Below, piece after piece: positions 48,649-59,513 of a stretch of 64,000 bases of DNA. The translations under genes and the position numbers were made by a program. Under the pieces are notes generated by a model, which had not been told where the DNA came from, searched no databases, and saw only the letters and a program-made list of their open reading frames with translations. This stretch comes from Camarhynchus parvulus. Its lineage: Eukaryota; Chordata; Aves; Passeriformes; Thraupidae. Numbering within the stretch: position 1 is the stretch's first letter; every line of letters begins with the position of its first letter. The stretch lies in contig NC_044574.1 in assembly GCF_901933205.1 (NCBI RefSeq), positions 21,747,733-21,811,732 on the forward strand. Reading direction: 5' to 3'.

Positions 48649-51600
48649 GACTAAAACAATAATTCTCATTCTTAAAATGTTCACATCATTTACTTTCAAA
48701 GATCCACCTTGATGGAGACATACTGATTTGACTACATTAGTTTAAAATGTCTACACAAATAACAGGAATTTGGCAATTATGGATGAACATAAAGGACATT
48801 TTAAATTCAGTCAATTAATATAAATCTCAGGATCTCAGAAAGAATGTCTCACCTTAAGTTTTTCCTAACAAGAATTCTTTCCTTCTGCTGTCAGGTTCTG
48901 ATAGCTGAAATTTCACTTATTGCACAAGAATGTAAACAATAATAGGAGCTCATTAGAATGACACTTTCTTCCCTCACAATGTTTTCTCTCAATGTGAATT
49001 TAATTGGCTGACTGACAAATGCAACAAACACTAGAATCCTAACATATGTGAAAAGCAAAGGCAGGAAAGCTCAACTGGTATGACAGTCAAACAACTGAAC
49101 TAAAATTCTATTTAATCATATCATAGTATAGCAGCCTCATTGGTTTATTTTTCTTTAGATAAAATGATTTTTTTTTCATTTCTAGCAAAGTTTTCTGATT
49201 AAATACTGTGACAATTTACTTAACCAGAGCTAAATACATCAGCAGAAAAAAATCCCCACCAAATTTATGGAAAATATACAGGAATATGTAAATTCCTCAG
49301 CAAACAAGAAAATTCTGGTTTTCAAAAAAGGTATAATTTATTCACTAGAAGATCTTTTTCTTCTATTTTTATGGACTCTACACTCTCTAGAATATGAATG
49401 CACATGCCTGTGAGCAGTGATGAGGTTCACAGAAATGAATGATAGATAAGAGTACAGTGCTCTCAGTGGAGGACAGAAGCATCATTTTAGCCTCCCACAT
49501 GTGTAGTCATGTCTTTGCCCTTCAATAATGAGACTCTCAACACTTGCATCACAAATTTGAAATAGCAGATGATATTCAAAACCCATAAGACTACTTCCAT
49601 TCATGTCACTAAATCTCTGCCCCAGAGATGGCTTTCCCAGAGCTGCTGACATATAAGCAGCTCAGATGCATGATCTAGAATCCATATACAATGGTACAAC
49701 AGGAAAACCCTTCCAATTTTTAATTTTTTGTCATTATCAGGTAGCGCAGTTGCACATTACAAAGTAAAGCCCCAGCCAGGTATGTGTGACCTTCACTATA
49801 TTTGACCAGTTCTGACTCATTAAACTAATTCAGTACAAACTAGAAAATAAATTAAAGAACAGAATAATTTTGCTATGTAACTTTTGCTAACAACTCACTT
49901 GTGTGTCCCATTTGGAATGGGAAAACAACAGGTTAGAAATCATTCGCTGACCTCCAATACAAAGAATGCCAGTGATTCTAGCCTGGTATCACACAAGCAG
50001 CCAAGACATTTCTATCTTCTGCCAGCTGTCAACTTTAAACAGTAATATATGGTTAAAAAAACTTCCCTCTGGCTGTGTCCAAGATGCTGCAGAAAGCTGA
50101 ACCAGGGGTGCAAGAACTCTGTGTAGCAGTCCAGGCCACCAGCCAGGACTTAGGCATACAGAGCGGTTGGAGTAAATGTCCTGTGTAGGAGTCCATGGTG
50201 CTGGTCAACACTGGACCAGAGGGGCTGGGGACACGATCAGCATGAGACTGCTGTGAAAGTGCCATGGGAGTCTTAGGAAAAGAATTCCCAATCCACTACT
50301 CTATCCATCCTTTATAGCTAATCAGTTTCAAATTATACATCACTGATTTCTTCTATTCTAGCCTCTACCCCACCTAGGGGTCCTCTTGTGTCACAAATCA
50401 TTCTTATTTTCTTTGAGCTTTTATATCTACAAATTGATAGAGCAATAGGAGATGGTGGAAACCACCATGGTGAGAGACTATAGGAGGTCAAGTTTTCACT
50501 GAGGTAGAAGGTAGGAACACCAAAGAAGAGGCAAAACTTCTGAGGCAAGAAGCTTCAGGAATTAACACTCAGTTGAGCACAGAAGGAAGTGTATTCTTAC
50601 ATCTTTCCTGTCACTAAGCTAGGGCTCATTATTGTTAGAACTGCAATGGGTTTATTTTATCATCTTAGAAAATTGACTTTAACAAGGTGGTGAAACTACA
50701 AGTTAAATTATAAGCTGCACATTTAAACAGTTTAACAAAAGTCAATATAAATTTCAATAATCCAATTGTCAAATTCAGATAAGAAGTCAATCCTTTAAAA
50801 TCAAAGAATATCCTTAGGCTGAGCTTAGAAAGATTGATTACCTTCTCTCTCTAATTAACTGAACTTTAATATTATGAGCTGCTTTTTAGGAAATCATAGC
50901 CAGCTGAATATAACCGTGTGATTAAAGAACATATAAAGAAGATACCACATAAGAAAGCTGAGTGGTAATTATTCCAGTCAATTAATTGGTAAAACAAAAA
51001 AATCAAATATCAAATGCTGCTATCTATTTAAATTCTCTTATTCTATCAGCCATTAAATACATTAAACCAGAAGACAATTGGCGCTGGATTCTGTGTCTTC
51101 CTTTTCAGGGAAGTCAAGCATATCATGGCTCTAAAGTCACTTTTCATTTAAGTACTTCAAAAGCTGTTATTCTGGTTTACAAATTATCTCTTGTATTAAA
51201 GTCCTTTGGTCAATACTAGAAGATAAAAGCATATCTTAAAAAGGGAAAAATATTTTCCATTTTTCTTTTTTACAGAATTTATTTATGAACTATGAAGTTG
51301 ATTCTCACAAAGGTAAGTAATCAGTTTAGGAAGGCTTTAATTTTTTTCTCAGGTATTCTTACTATTTTCTATCTATTATTTAATTTCCATTCTCTCCTCA
51401 CCTCAATGGTTCTAACCATTATAAGCTATAATGTCAAAAATCACAAATTTTAAAAATTGTCCTAGTTTTGACAAAAATAAGTGCAACATAGGTATTATTT
51501 GTTTTTATTAGCCATAGAGCTGAAGAATGAGGTGAGAACTGAATCCTATTTTTTGAGCACCTCTAAGGATATATACTTATGATAGTATATGCGTCTATAT

Positions 51601-53497
51601 TTTAAATGGCTTTTTCAAACTAAATTAGTATCTAGCTTCTTAAAATCTCTGCAGTACTTTCTGGTTTTGGTGTATTTTCAAAAGTTGAATTACCTTTTCT
51701 CCCTTCTCTGTTATAGCCCTGTGTCTAGTAAATAGCAGTACTCAAACATCACTTGGTTTTTAAGTTATATTTTTATAGCTAATAGTTTTTCACTATGCTC
51801 TATAATACTAATATTTGTTCACTCTTTTATTTATTTTTACTTTCATCATATTTCAGAGTAGATGCATAATACCTATGCTATTTATGCTATAAAATATTTA
51901 CTAAATCTAGATTATGTTTATGTATACTAAATATACTATACTGTAAACATCCACATATACATAAAAATTACTTTAATCATTGATTACATTTCTATCTATA
52001 ATTTATTCAAAGCTATTTTACAACATGTCTGTAAACAGCTTCTGTAGCATTTGCAAATATTTTGTCCTTGTTCCTTAATTGTTTTTGTGCATGTTTAGTT
52101 TTTCCCCTCTGTATGTACTTTGATTTTTTAAAATTAGCTTCTTTTAAATTAAAAAAAAAAAAAAGTTGTTTCAAACACATTTTCATTACTGAAAGAGTAT
52201 TCCATATAGCTACAGTTTTAAGTTACTCATATATTAATGAAAACTTGGATTTTAATGAAATCAACCTATATCACTACTGATAGTAAGTGTTACAAGATTT
52301 TGGTCTTTTTGCTTGACTTTGTCAAATTCTCCTTCTAAGTGTTTCATCATCCTTTTGAACATTTTGGCAATAATTGTTACTCTTGAAATTCCAGCAAAGA
52401 ATTTGAGAGTTGTACATCCAGGATATCAGATGAAAACTAGTTCTTATTCTCACTACACAGGTGAACGTGAAGTGAGCATTAAATCAAATGTGCTCAACCA
52501 CTGAAAAGCCAAGGCTGTTAAAATGCTTACAGAAATAAAATTGTTGATATGTGGCAAACTGTAGTTGTTATGGTTACTAGGGCTTTTTTTGAAGTGCTGT
52601 AATATTAAAGTTAAAACAAAAATAAAGATTAATTTGGAATAAGGCCCTCATGCTTCAAAGTGTCACTGAATGCCCTCAGTACCTATTAACTTCAATGAAC
52701 AATAAATTTTTATGACACTTGTGCAGGATGAGGTCCTAAACCATTTACATGATAGTTGTGCTTCATTTCGGGATGCTCACTAACCCTCATTTTATAATAT
52801 AGAGTCAGAGTTGATTATTCTAAATAGAAGCATCAGTAAAAATTGACCTTGTATGGTAGATAGCTTCCATAATTATTGTTGTTTCCTTTTTGCTGAGGTA
52901 TTTGGATGCAACTAAAACTCTGCTTCATTGCAGTAGCTGATAGAAAATTGTCAGTCTCTGTGGAAAAATATACCACAGATATATATTATATATATACCTA
53001 CCAGATATAGGGTGCAGTAAGATAACTGTGATGATTAAGGAGATTTAAAAAATCTCAGACAGAGACTACGACCTTATTATTTTCTTTTCCAAGATTAAAA
53101 AAAAAGGAAAAGAGGACACACAACAGCTTTTAGCTCCTATAGCTCAGGAGAGGGCCTTAATAGAGATATTTTACCCTAGATATTTGCATTGCTAAATACT
53201 TCAGATATTCTTACATGCAACCATCAGGCTTTTCACATCAGTGAATTCATAGCTGGAATATTGGACTTTAGGGGCTACTTGACTTCTTCACACCAGGGTA
53301 TTTAAATCAGCTTAGAATGGTTTAGAAAAAAGAACTTCAATATTAATTTTTTCCCAAATCTTCTCTCTCCATGACAATAATTACATTCTCTAAGCAGGTT
53401 TTGAGCAGAGGTGTACCTGCTAAAATTTATAACACAGTGGCCATTATGAAGGTAATGGCTAGCAAGCTATTAGTTACTAAATTTAAGATTTACAAAT
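48649..53497. other. AT-rich sequence, no gene seen; possible old repeat at 50,060-50,560
   Basis: 50,060-50,280 is GC-richer (GCTGTGTCCAAGATGCTGC, AGGGGCTGGGGACACGATC) and, with the following 280 bp, may be a diverged LTR, but I cannot align it to a known family. A 37-bp micro-exon-like segment (51,274-51,310) lies between a good acceptor and a GTAAGT donor. An A/T homopolymer is at about 52,150-52,164 and a (TA)n patch at about 52,979-52,995. Confidence 0.4.
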
Positions 53498-53598
53498 GAC
53501 AGAATCACAGAATAGTTAGGGTTGGAAGGAACCTCTGGAGAGCATGCAGTCCAAAGCTCCTTCCAAGGTAGGATCACCCAGAGCAAGTGACAGAGGAT
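53498..53598 (-). mobile_element. CR1 3' tail (antisense), left arm of a head-to-head pair
   Basis: GACAGAATCACAGAATAGTT, then AGGGTTGGAAGGAACCTCTG, GAGAGCATGCAGTCCAAAGC and GGTAGGATCACCC are a short antisense CR1 end. It meets a sense CR1 end near 53,598. Confidence 0.88.
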
Positions 53599-53690
53599 GG
53601 ACATGATCCTGGACAACCAGCTCCGGATGGCCCAGATTGAGCAGAGGATCCAGCGATCCTTTCCAACATCAGCCATTCTGAGATTCACTT
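53599..53690 (+). mobile_element. CR1 3' tail (sense), right arm of a head-to-head pair
   Basis: GGACATGATCCTGGACAACC, GCTCCGGATGGCCCAGATTG, AGCAGAGGATCC and TTTCCAACATCAGCCATTCT, ending GAGATTCAC, are the CR1 terminal block in forward order. With the left arm this gives two 5'-truncated tails pointing outwards. Confidence 0.85.
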
Positions 53691-54383
53691 ATTCAAGGCA
53701 TAGAGGAACACTGATATCCACAGTAAATACCTGACTACACAATCACATAAGGTAGTAAGTGCACCAAAGAAAAGAAATGCTACTAGCAATTATGAAAGCT
53801 GGAGCATGGTATGTCAAACATGAAAGCTAGTGAAAATAAATAATAAGTTTTCTTGTATCTTTCACAGTAGCTTCCTAAAATCAAGACCAATAGCTAATAT
53901 AATGTGAATTACCTTCTCTTACCAAAGAATTTTGCTTTTTATTTGGCACAGAGCCAAGTAGACTGAATAGCAAAATAAGCATTTAATCTATGCAGCATAA
54001 ATAAAAGAATGTTTGAAAATTATTACTGATTGTTTACTAAAGTAGATTCCCATGATTTCCCTATTACTTTCTATTTTTCTTTCCCCAAGAAGGAAAAATA
54101 GAATACCTGCAGTCTTCCAGTCTTCAATGGAACATGGTGTGAACCCTGAGCATTGCATAGCTAGCACATCAGTTGTGCAATTTTACATTTGGATAAAGCA
54201 CCCCCATCTTTTTACTGTATACACAGAGTAGGAACTGGCAATTATTTAGTAGATCATGGTGTCTTTATAAGAGAAAAGCATCACAAGTTTATTTCAGCTA
54301 TTGAACAAGTAGCTCCTATACCAAATGAAACACAGAGAAGAAGCCTAGAGAGTATGGAAACAAGGATAGGTAGCCTGGGAGGA
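53691..54383. other. AT-rich sequence, nothing recognised
   Basis: No gene or repeat family seen in this 0.7 kb between CR1 clusters. Confidence 0.5.
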
Positions 54384-54465
54384 GTCACAGAATAACAGAA
54401 TGGTTTGGTTTGGAAGGGATCTCAGAAATCATCTAATTCCAACCCCACTTCTATGGAATACAGAG
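54384..54465 (-). mobile_element. CR1 3' tail (antisense), left part of an inverted CR1
   Basis: GTCACAGAATAACAGAATGG, TTTGGTTTGGAAGGGATCTC and AGAAATCATCTAATTCCAAC form an antisense CR1 end. The next piece is sense-strand CR1 ORF2-like sequence. Confidence 0.88.
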
Positions 54466-54545
54466 AAATTGTCTAAGCAGCCAGGGATTGTGTTAGGAAA
54501 GCTAAAGCCCTGATAGATAGAATTAAATTTTATCTTTAATTAATA
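54466..54545 (+). mobile_element. CR1 ORF2-like fragment (sense), right part of an inverted CR1
   Basis: TTGTCTAAGCAGCCAGGGAT then TTAGGAAAGCTAAAGCCCTG and TAGAATTAAATTTTA match the sense CR1 piece that begins at about 11,046 (TTGTCTGAGAAGCCAGGG, GGAAAGCTTAAAGCCCTGG, TAGAATTAAATCTG). Both sense pieces follow directly on antisense CR1. Confidence 0.65.
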
Positions 54546-57081
54546 TTAATTCTGTTTTCTGCAGATAAACTTGACCTTGATTTTTATTCATGACAATATT
54601 AAGTTTTCTGGGATTTTTCTGGTGTGTTCTGTAGTTACTATTTTTGTTTTTATCAAAACCACTTCCTTTTTAACAGCTCTTTAGAGATTATATTGATGTC
54701 TGTATGATAGTATAAAAATATAATGATTAACATCTTTGGGGATTAATGTGCTTTTTCATCAATTTAATTGCTTTTTGTGAAGGAAAAAAAGTTTGAGGAA
54801 AACTTGGGAGCTGGTCATAAGTATTGTGATTACATTTTGTTAAGGGATTTGAGAAATTGCCATTGCCTGCAGCAGCTTTGAGTTGTTATTTATATAAGAC
54901 ACTTTTCCCACCGGCCTCTGGAGTCCAGCCCAGAAAGCCACAGACTTCCATCCCCGGTCAACAGATGCAGCTGCTCCTTTCCCTTTTGCAAGTCCAGCAG
55001 TAGTGATGCTGAGTGCGCATTCCAAGCTCAGACACACAGAGGACACCAGCACAGCCACACAAGCTGCACAGACAAGGGGCTGCCTTGAGCATCACCTTCA
55101 AGGAGGACATGAGCACATGCACAGGCACCAGGTGCCCTCCCCTCCTTGCCAGCAGAGTCTGAAGCTCAGAACTGGCAGCACACACCAACGCTCCCAGCTC
55201 ACACTCACGTGTACTTTAGTGGATCCCTCAAATACCAGCATGACCCTGCTCTCTGTCCAACACTCCTGAACAGTTCCCAGGCCCTTTTATCCTCACTGTC
55301 TGGTCCAACCTGGGGCTCACCAGCAAAGAGATGGATTTTGTAGTGCGCTCCTCTTACAGAGGTACTGCGCCCTCTGGCTTCCCCACCCAAATACCAGCCT
55401 GATAAGCCTGCCCAAACTCACAGCCTCTTACTTGCTGGCTGATGGCATGATAAGCTTTTGTTGATTGCTGATTTTTTTTTTTTGTGACAAGTATTGTGCA
55501 TCATTACTTACTATTCCAATTTAAATTTAAAAGTGCCCTACTTTATTATCCATGCTCACTGCCTCCATAAATCAGTCAGTGTAAGAATACAGTTGCTCAG
55601 TTTTGTGCATCCTAGTACCTTTGACTAAATCTCAAGCTTTTACTTTTAAACTTATGCTCCTCCCTACCTTGGGGCATATAGCTCTAAGAATATGTTGGAC
55701 TTTGTTTGAAACACGCTGTTTTAACTGCAATATTTAAAACCAACCACTAATAGCTGCTCTTTTCCAGGTAATACAGGTTTCAGATGCAATGATGTCTGGT
55801 TAAATAGTTCAATTTAATTTGTCATCTAGTTATATACTGAAGGGGTGGAAAAGTTACTCAACTAAAATTGTGAAGGGAAAAAGCAAGATATGCTATAAAG
55901 CTGTGCTCTTCAGACACTGTTCTAACCAGGCAGCTGTTTCTAGGGTGGCACACTGTATTATGGCAGTGTCTGAGTGGTTCTGAACACCTAGGAAAACAAA
56001 TTATAATGGGGCAAGGATTGATTGCTGTTTAACAATAATGGCTTCATTTCACTTGTGTCCAAATTGTAACATTTTTAAAGTAGCATAAATCCATAGCAGC
56101 AACTTCATAATTTATGAAGATATATTCTTGAGCTGAAAGAATGGGGTTTGAGGCACTTTAGCAAAACAGGAATAAAAACATTTTGAAGCAGCAGTACTTA
56201 CATTATCTACAATATCTATATGTAAATCAATGTAATAAAGTTGACTGGTGATTCTAATATGCTTAATTTTTTTCAAGATATCTTTGTATTTTTCTCTTTA
56301 TACTTTCAAAATGTTACTTTCAAAAAAAAAATTGCCTACCCAATCCTCAAACTAGAAGTTCTATAGTTGGAGAAAGTAAGCCTGACGGTAAAACAACTTC
56401 ATGACTTGTGAATTGAAGATTTAATAAGAATAAAAATGATGGGTTTTTTAATAGCTTCTAATGTCATGCATCAAACGTCCCTTGAGTCCTATGCCAACCA
56501 GTGGTATGAGCATCAGGACAATTATTTGGTTTGTTCAGTCTGGATTTCCGATAATCTTTGCACCAAATACTGCAGCTATAAGCATTACATTTGCATACTA
56601 CAGACTTCATTTCTGAAGACAGTCTCTTATGTGAATCCCTTTACAAGCTCACATATATTTTGCTCACAGATGTTATAATATTAAGACAGGCATAAGACCT
56701 ATATTATGAGATTTATTATAGAAAGCATCCTTTAAGATATACTTATGGCTGTATGAAAGATTACCAAGGGAGTTTAAAATTGCTCCCAATTCAGTTTCAT
56801 AACAGTTTGAAACTCATGAGACCTCTCCTATCCTTTCCCATATCAGGTTATCACTGTTTTAAGCAAATTGAAAACACCTTAATAATTCTAAATTATATAC
56901 TGAAATTTTATATGGAGAGTAAACAAAGACAACTTCCCTAAGCTTTCCACAGGTAATAGATTCTTTCTTGATATTCTACTGATTCTAAGCCTACAGGGTC
57001 TGAAATATTGCTTTTCCATTTCTATGACAGAAACAAAAACAAATGAACCAAAACAACCCCTTAATTTTTGCCAAACATTAA
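54546..57081. other. AT-rich sequence containing one GC-rich patch
   Basis: The GC-rich patch (54,895-55,445) is listed separately. A T12 run lies at about 55,472-55,483. The rest has no recognisable gene or repeat. Confidence 0.45.
54895..55445. repeat. GC-rich patch, possible LTR
   Basis: About 550 bp, clearly GC-rich against its surroundings. On the minus strand a GTCTTATATAAATAAC sequence (plus about 54,886-54,901) lies at the edge of the patch, and GGATAAAAGGGCC lies at about 55,283-55,295, so a promoter-bearing LTR in antisense orientation is possible. No terminal repeats or target duplication were found. Frames on both strands (up to 88 codons) reflect GC content and show no domain. 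Confidence 0.35.
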
Positions 57082-57087
57082 GTTGAG
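57082..57087. repeat. Target-site duplication GTTGAG (left)
   Basis: Exact match to 57,370-57,375 on the other side of the LTR. Confidence 0.85.
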
Positions 57088-57369
57088 TGTTGTCACCTTA
57101 TTGCAAAAGTTCCACACCTTCTCAGCGATTTCTCATGGGTATCTCCTCATAGCACTAACTCCTTCTTCACAGCACAACCAACAAACTCCAGCTCCCTTCT
57201 CACCCACCCAACCCACCCTTTTATAGCACTCGTCTTCTTATAGGACACAGCTGTGGCCTGTTAAGGGCAGGCCTGTTCCTAGTCTTTGGTGATTAGTACA
57301 GCTGCAGCTCCTTAGGTGTGAGACTATCTTCTGTACTATCTTTATTTACTTACATTCTATCCCTCCAAA
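57088..57369 (-). mobile_element. Solo LTR, small ERV family copy 3 of 3
   Basis: Same family as 15,603-15,922 and 48,370-48,642. On the minus strand it reads GGAGGGATAGAATGTAAG at the start, a TATA box in GTGCTATAAAAGGGTGGG (plus about 57,214-57,231), and ends AATAAGGTGACAACA. The first base pair of the LTR is mutated (TTTGG instead of TGTGG or TGTAA). A perfect GTTGAG duplication flanks it. No internal region is attached. Confidence 0.88.
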
Positions 57370-57375
57370 GTTGAG
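57370..57375. repeat. Target-site duplication GTTGAG (right)
   Basis: Partner of 57,082-57,087, with no mismatch. Confidence 0.85.
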
Positions 57376-58252
57376 CAAAGCACAGTCTTTAAAAAATTAG
57401 CATTTCTCATGTTCACTGCCATCTTAACAAATACATGCAATCCTCTGTAGCCTAGGTCTGCAATTACAGTCTTAAATAGAAAAATAAAGTTAAGGCAACA
57501 AATCTGAATTATGAAATTGTAGAGGACTGTCATCGGTCTTGTATGGCCAGAACCCGAATTTCTGTAATGACCTACGCTGTCCTGCTCTCCAGCACATGGC
57601 TTCTCTCAGTCTTTGGAACTTCTAGCAAACAATGATAATTTATTTTCCACAAAACTAAGCAACAGATCAGAGATTTTCTACAAAGCAAATATAAATATTA
57701 GAGAGCTTGAAAAAGAGACTGTTACTAGCATGTTGTAAAAAAACCCTGAAACTTAAAATACCACTGCTAACATTCCTCCATCAGTGAATATATGACAACA
57801 CCTTATAAGTTAATAAGACTATTAAATTGTGTGTGCTTTGCATATCTAGGAAGGTAGGATACAAAGAAAACATTCTGCTGTTTACCATGCAGGGCATATT
57901 GCAGCCTATTTTAAGAAACCATCACAGCATACAATAATTTTGTTTCAATTGTAATGTCTTACTTATAAAAAAATCCACCAGAAGTATTATCCCAGAAGGC
58001 ATATGTTTCATATAAAGTTGATAAATGTGAGCAAATTAAAATATCGTACAGGCAAATTACAGAGAAAATTAAACTGTTTTCCAACATGCCTGAAGGGAGC
58101 AACAGATTTTTGATTCCTATAAATCAAGTCTGGATTGCTTCCTAGAAGGCATTTTTTCTGCAGACTAGAGGGTCAATGATGAGATCCTATGGCCTATGCT
58201 ATCTCAGGAATAAGATTATATGACCATTTTCTAGTCATCTGTGGACCTGTCA

Positions 58253-58432
58253 GCTATATTTAAATGAGTACTTTCTTCATATGATACATCTATAATTGGA
58301 TGTGGTTGAGGATTGCCTTAGACTACCCAAGAGCAAGATCAGGTTATATTTAGATGAATACTTCCTTTATGTGATCTGTCTATAATTGGATGTCATTGAA
58401 GGCTGCTTTAGACTCCCCCAAGAGAAAGCCTA
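58253..58432. repeat. Imperfect 90-bp tandem duplication
   Basis: GCTATATTTAAATGAGTACTT at 58,253 is followed from 58,343 by a second copy beginning GTTATATTTAGATGAATACTT. Shared blocks include CTATAATTGGATGT and TTTAGACTNCCCAAGAG-type words at the same spacing. The two copies differ at many positions, so the duplication is old. A third GCTATAT start is seen at about 58,434. Confidence 0.85.
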
Positions 58433-59481
58433 GGCTATATAAAAACAAATTTTAAAACCTTTATGGCAATAAGAAAGATGCCTCAAAGGCTGTTACAGAA
58501 TGAAACCAACAAAGCTAAGCAGATACTGCTCCTGCTGTATGGCAGAAGCTACTGCTCTTCATGGCAGTTGCCTGAGCTGGCATGAGTTACTGACAATTTA
58601 TCATATTTGTAATAAAATATTGATTGTTGACCTTTCAATTACTTAGGAAAAAACAGTTGCACGGTGGGTTTTTTTTATTAAAGAAAGGAAGAGGTGGCTG
58701 TGCAAACAGAAGTAATTGGGTAAAAATGGCAAGAGAATTGGATCCTCCAAAATATCACAATTTACACTCATAAGTCAAGCAGACCTTCAAAACATTTTGG
58801 AATCTCACAAGAATTACTTTCTAAATCAGAAAATGAACAAAAATGTTGAATATTGGAATACATGACTCTTACACATATTAAAAAACATCCTTTTCATTAA
58901 GCACTCCCACTGAGACCATCACCTACCCCTAAAAAGGTGTATAATGCAGTTTACAACTCCAAAATACACACAGATTTATTTTTTTATTTGAAAAGAAAGG
59001 TGCATTTCTTCTTCCTGAAGAATGTTCAACTGACTATGTGTCTCAGGAAGAAGTTTACAATTCCATTTGTCAGTCATCAAGTTCTCATCTATAAATATCA
59101 AATGAAATTAAGATCATAAAAAAAATGTTCTGTTAGTCACAATATTCATCTGTCTCTAAAATGTTCTTAGTCATAAAGAAATAATTTTCTGAAAGACTGT
59201 TTCTTTTTTCTTTGCCTTTCAAATATTTTAATTTAACAAAACTCAGTGACAGCTTTTGCTGTTAAAATCACAACATAGATATCAGATCTATCAGCTGGAA
59301 ATAACACATGGGATTCTACAAAAATAGCCTCTCTGGGATAGTAATAAATCAATTATTCTAAAAACTAATTGACAATTTTACCTGCAAATTTAACTTTTCA
59401 AATTATTTGCATATAACCTGGACCCTGGAAATAGTCTACTTTGACAACAATGCAATTACTTGCTTTTAGCTTCACAAAATA

Positions 59482-59513
59482 CAGGGCAATATAATATTTA
59501 TTATATTGCCCTG
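59482..59513. repeat. 32-bp palindrome (15-bp perfect arms, 2-base centre)
   Basis: CAGGGCAATATAATA at 59,482-59,496 is the exact reverse complement of TATTATATTGCCCTG at 59,499-59,513, separated by TT. All 15 pairs match. It lies in unique AT-rich DNA and is not a visible transposon end. Confidence 0.95.
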
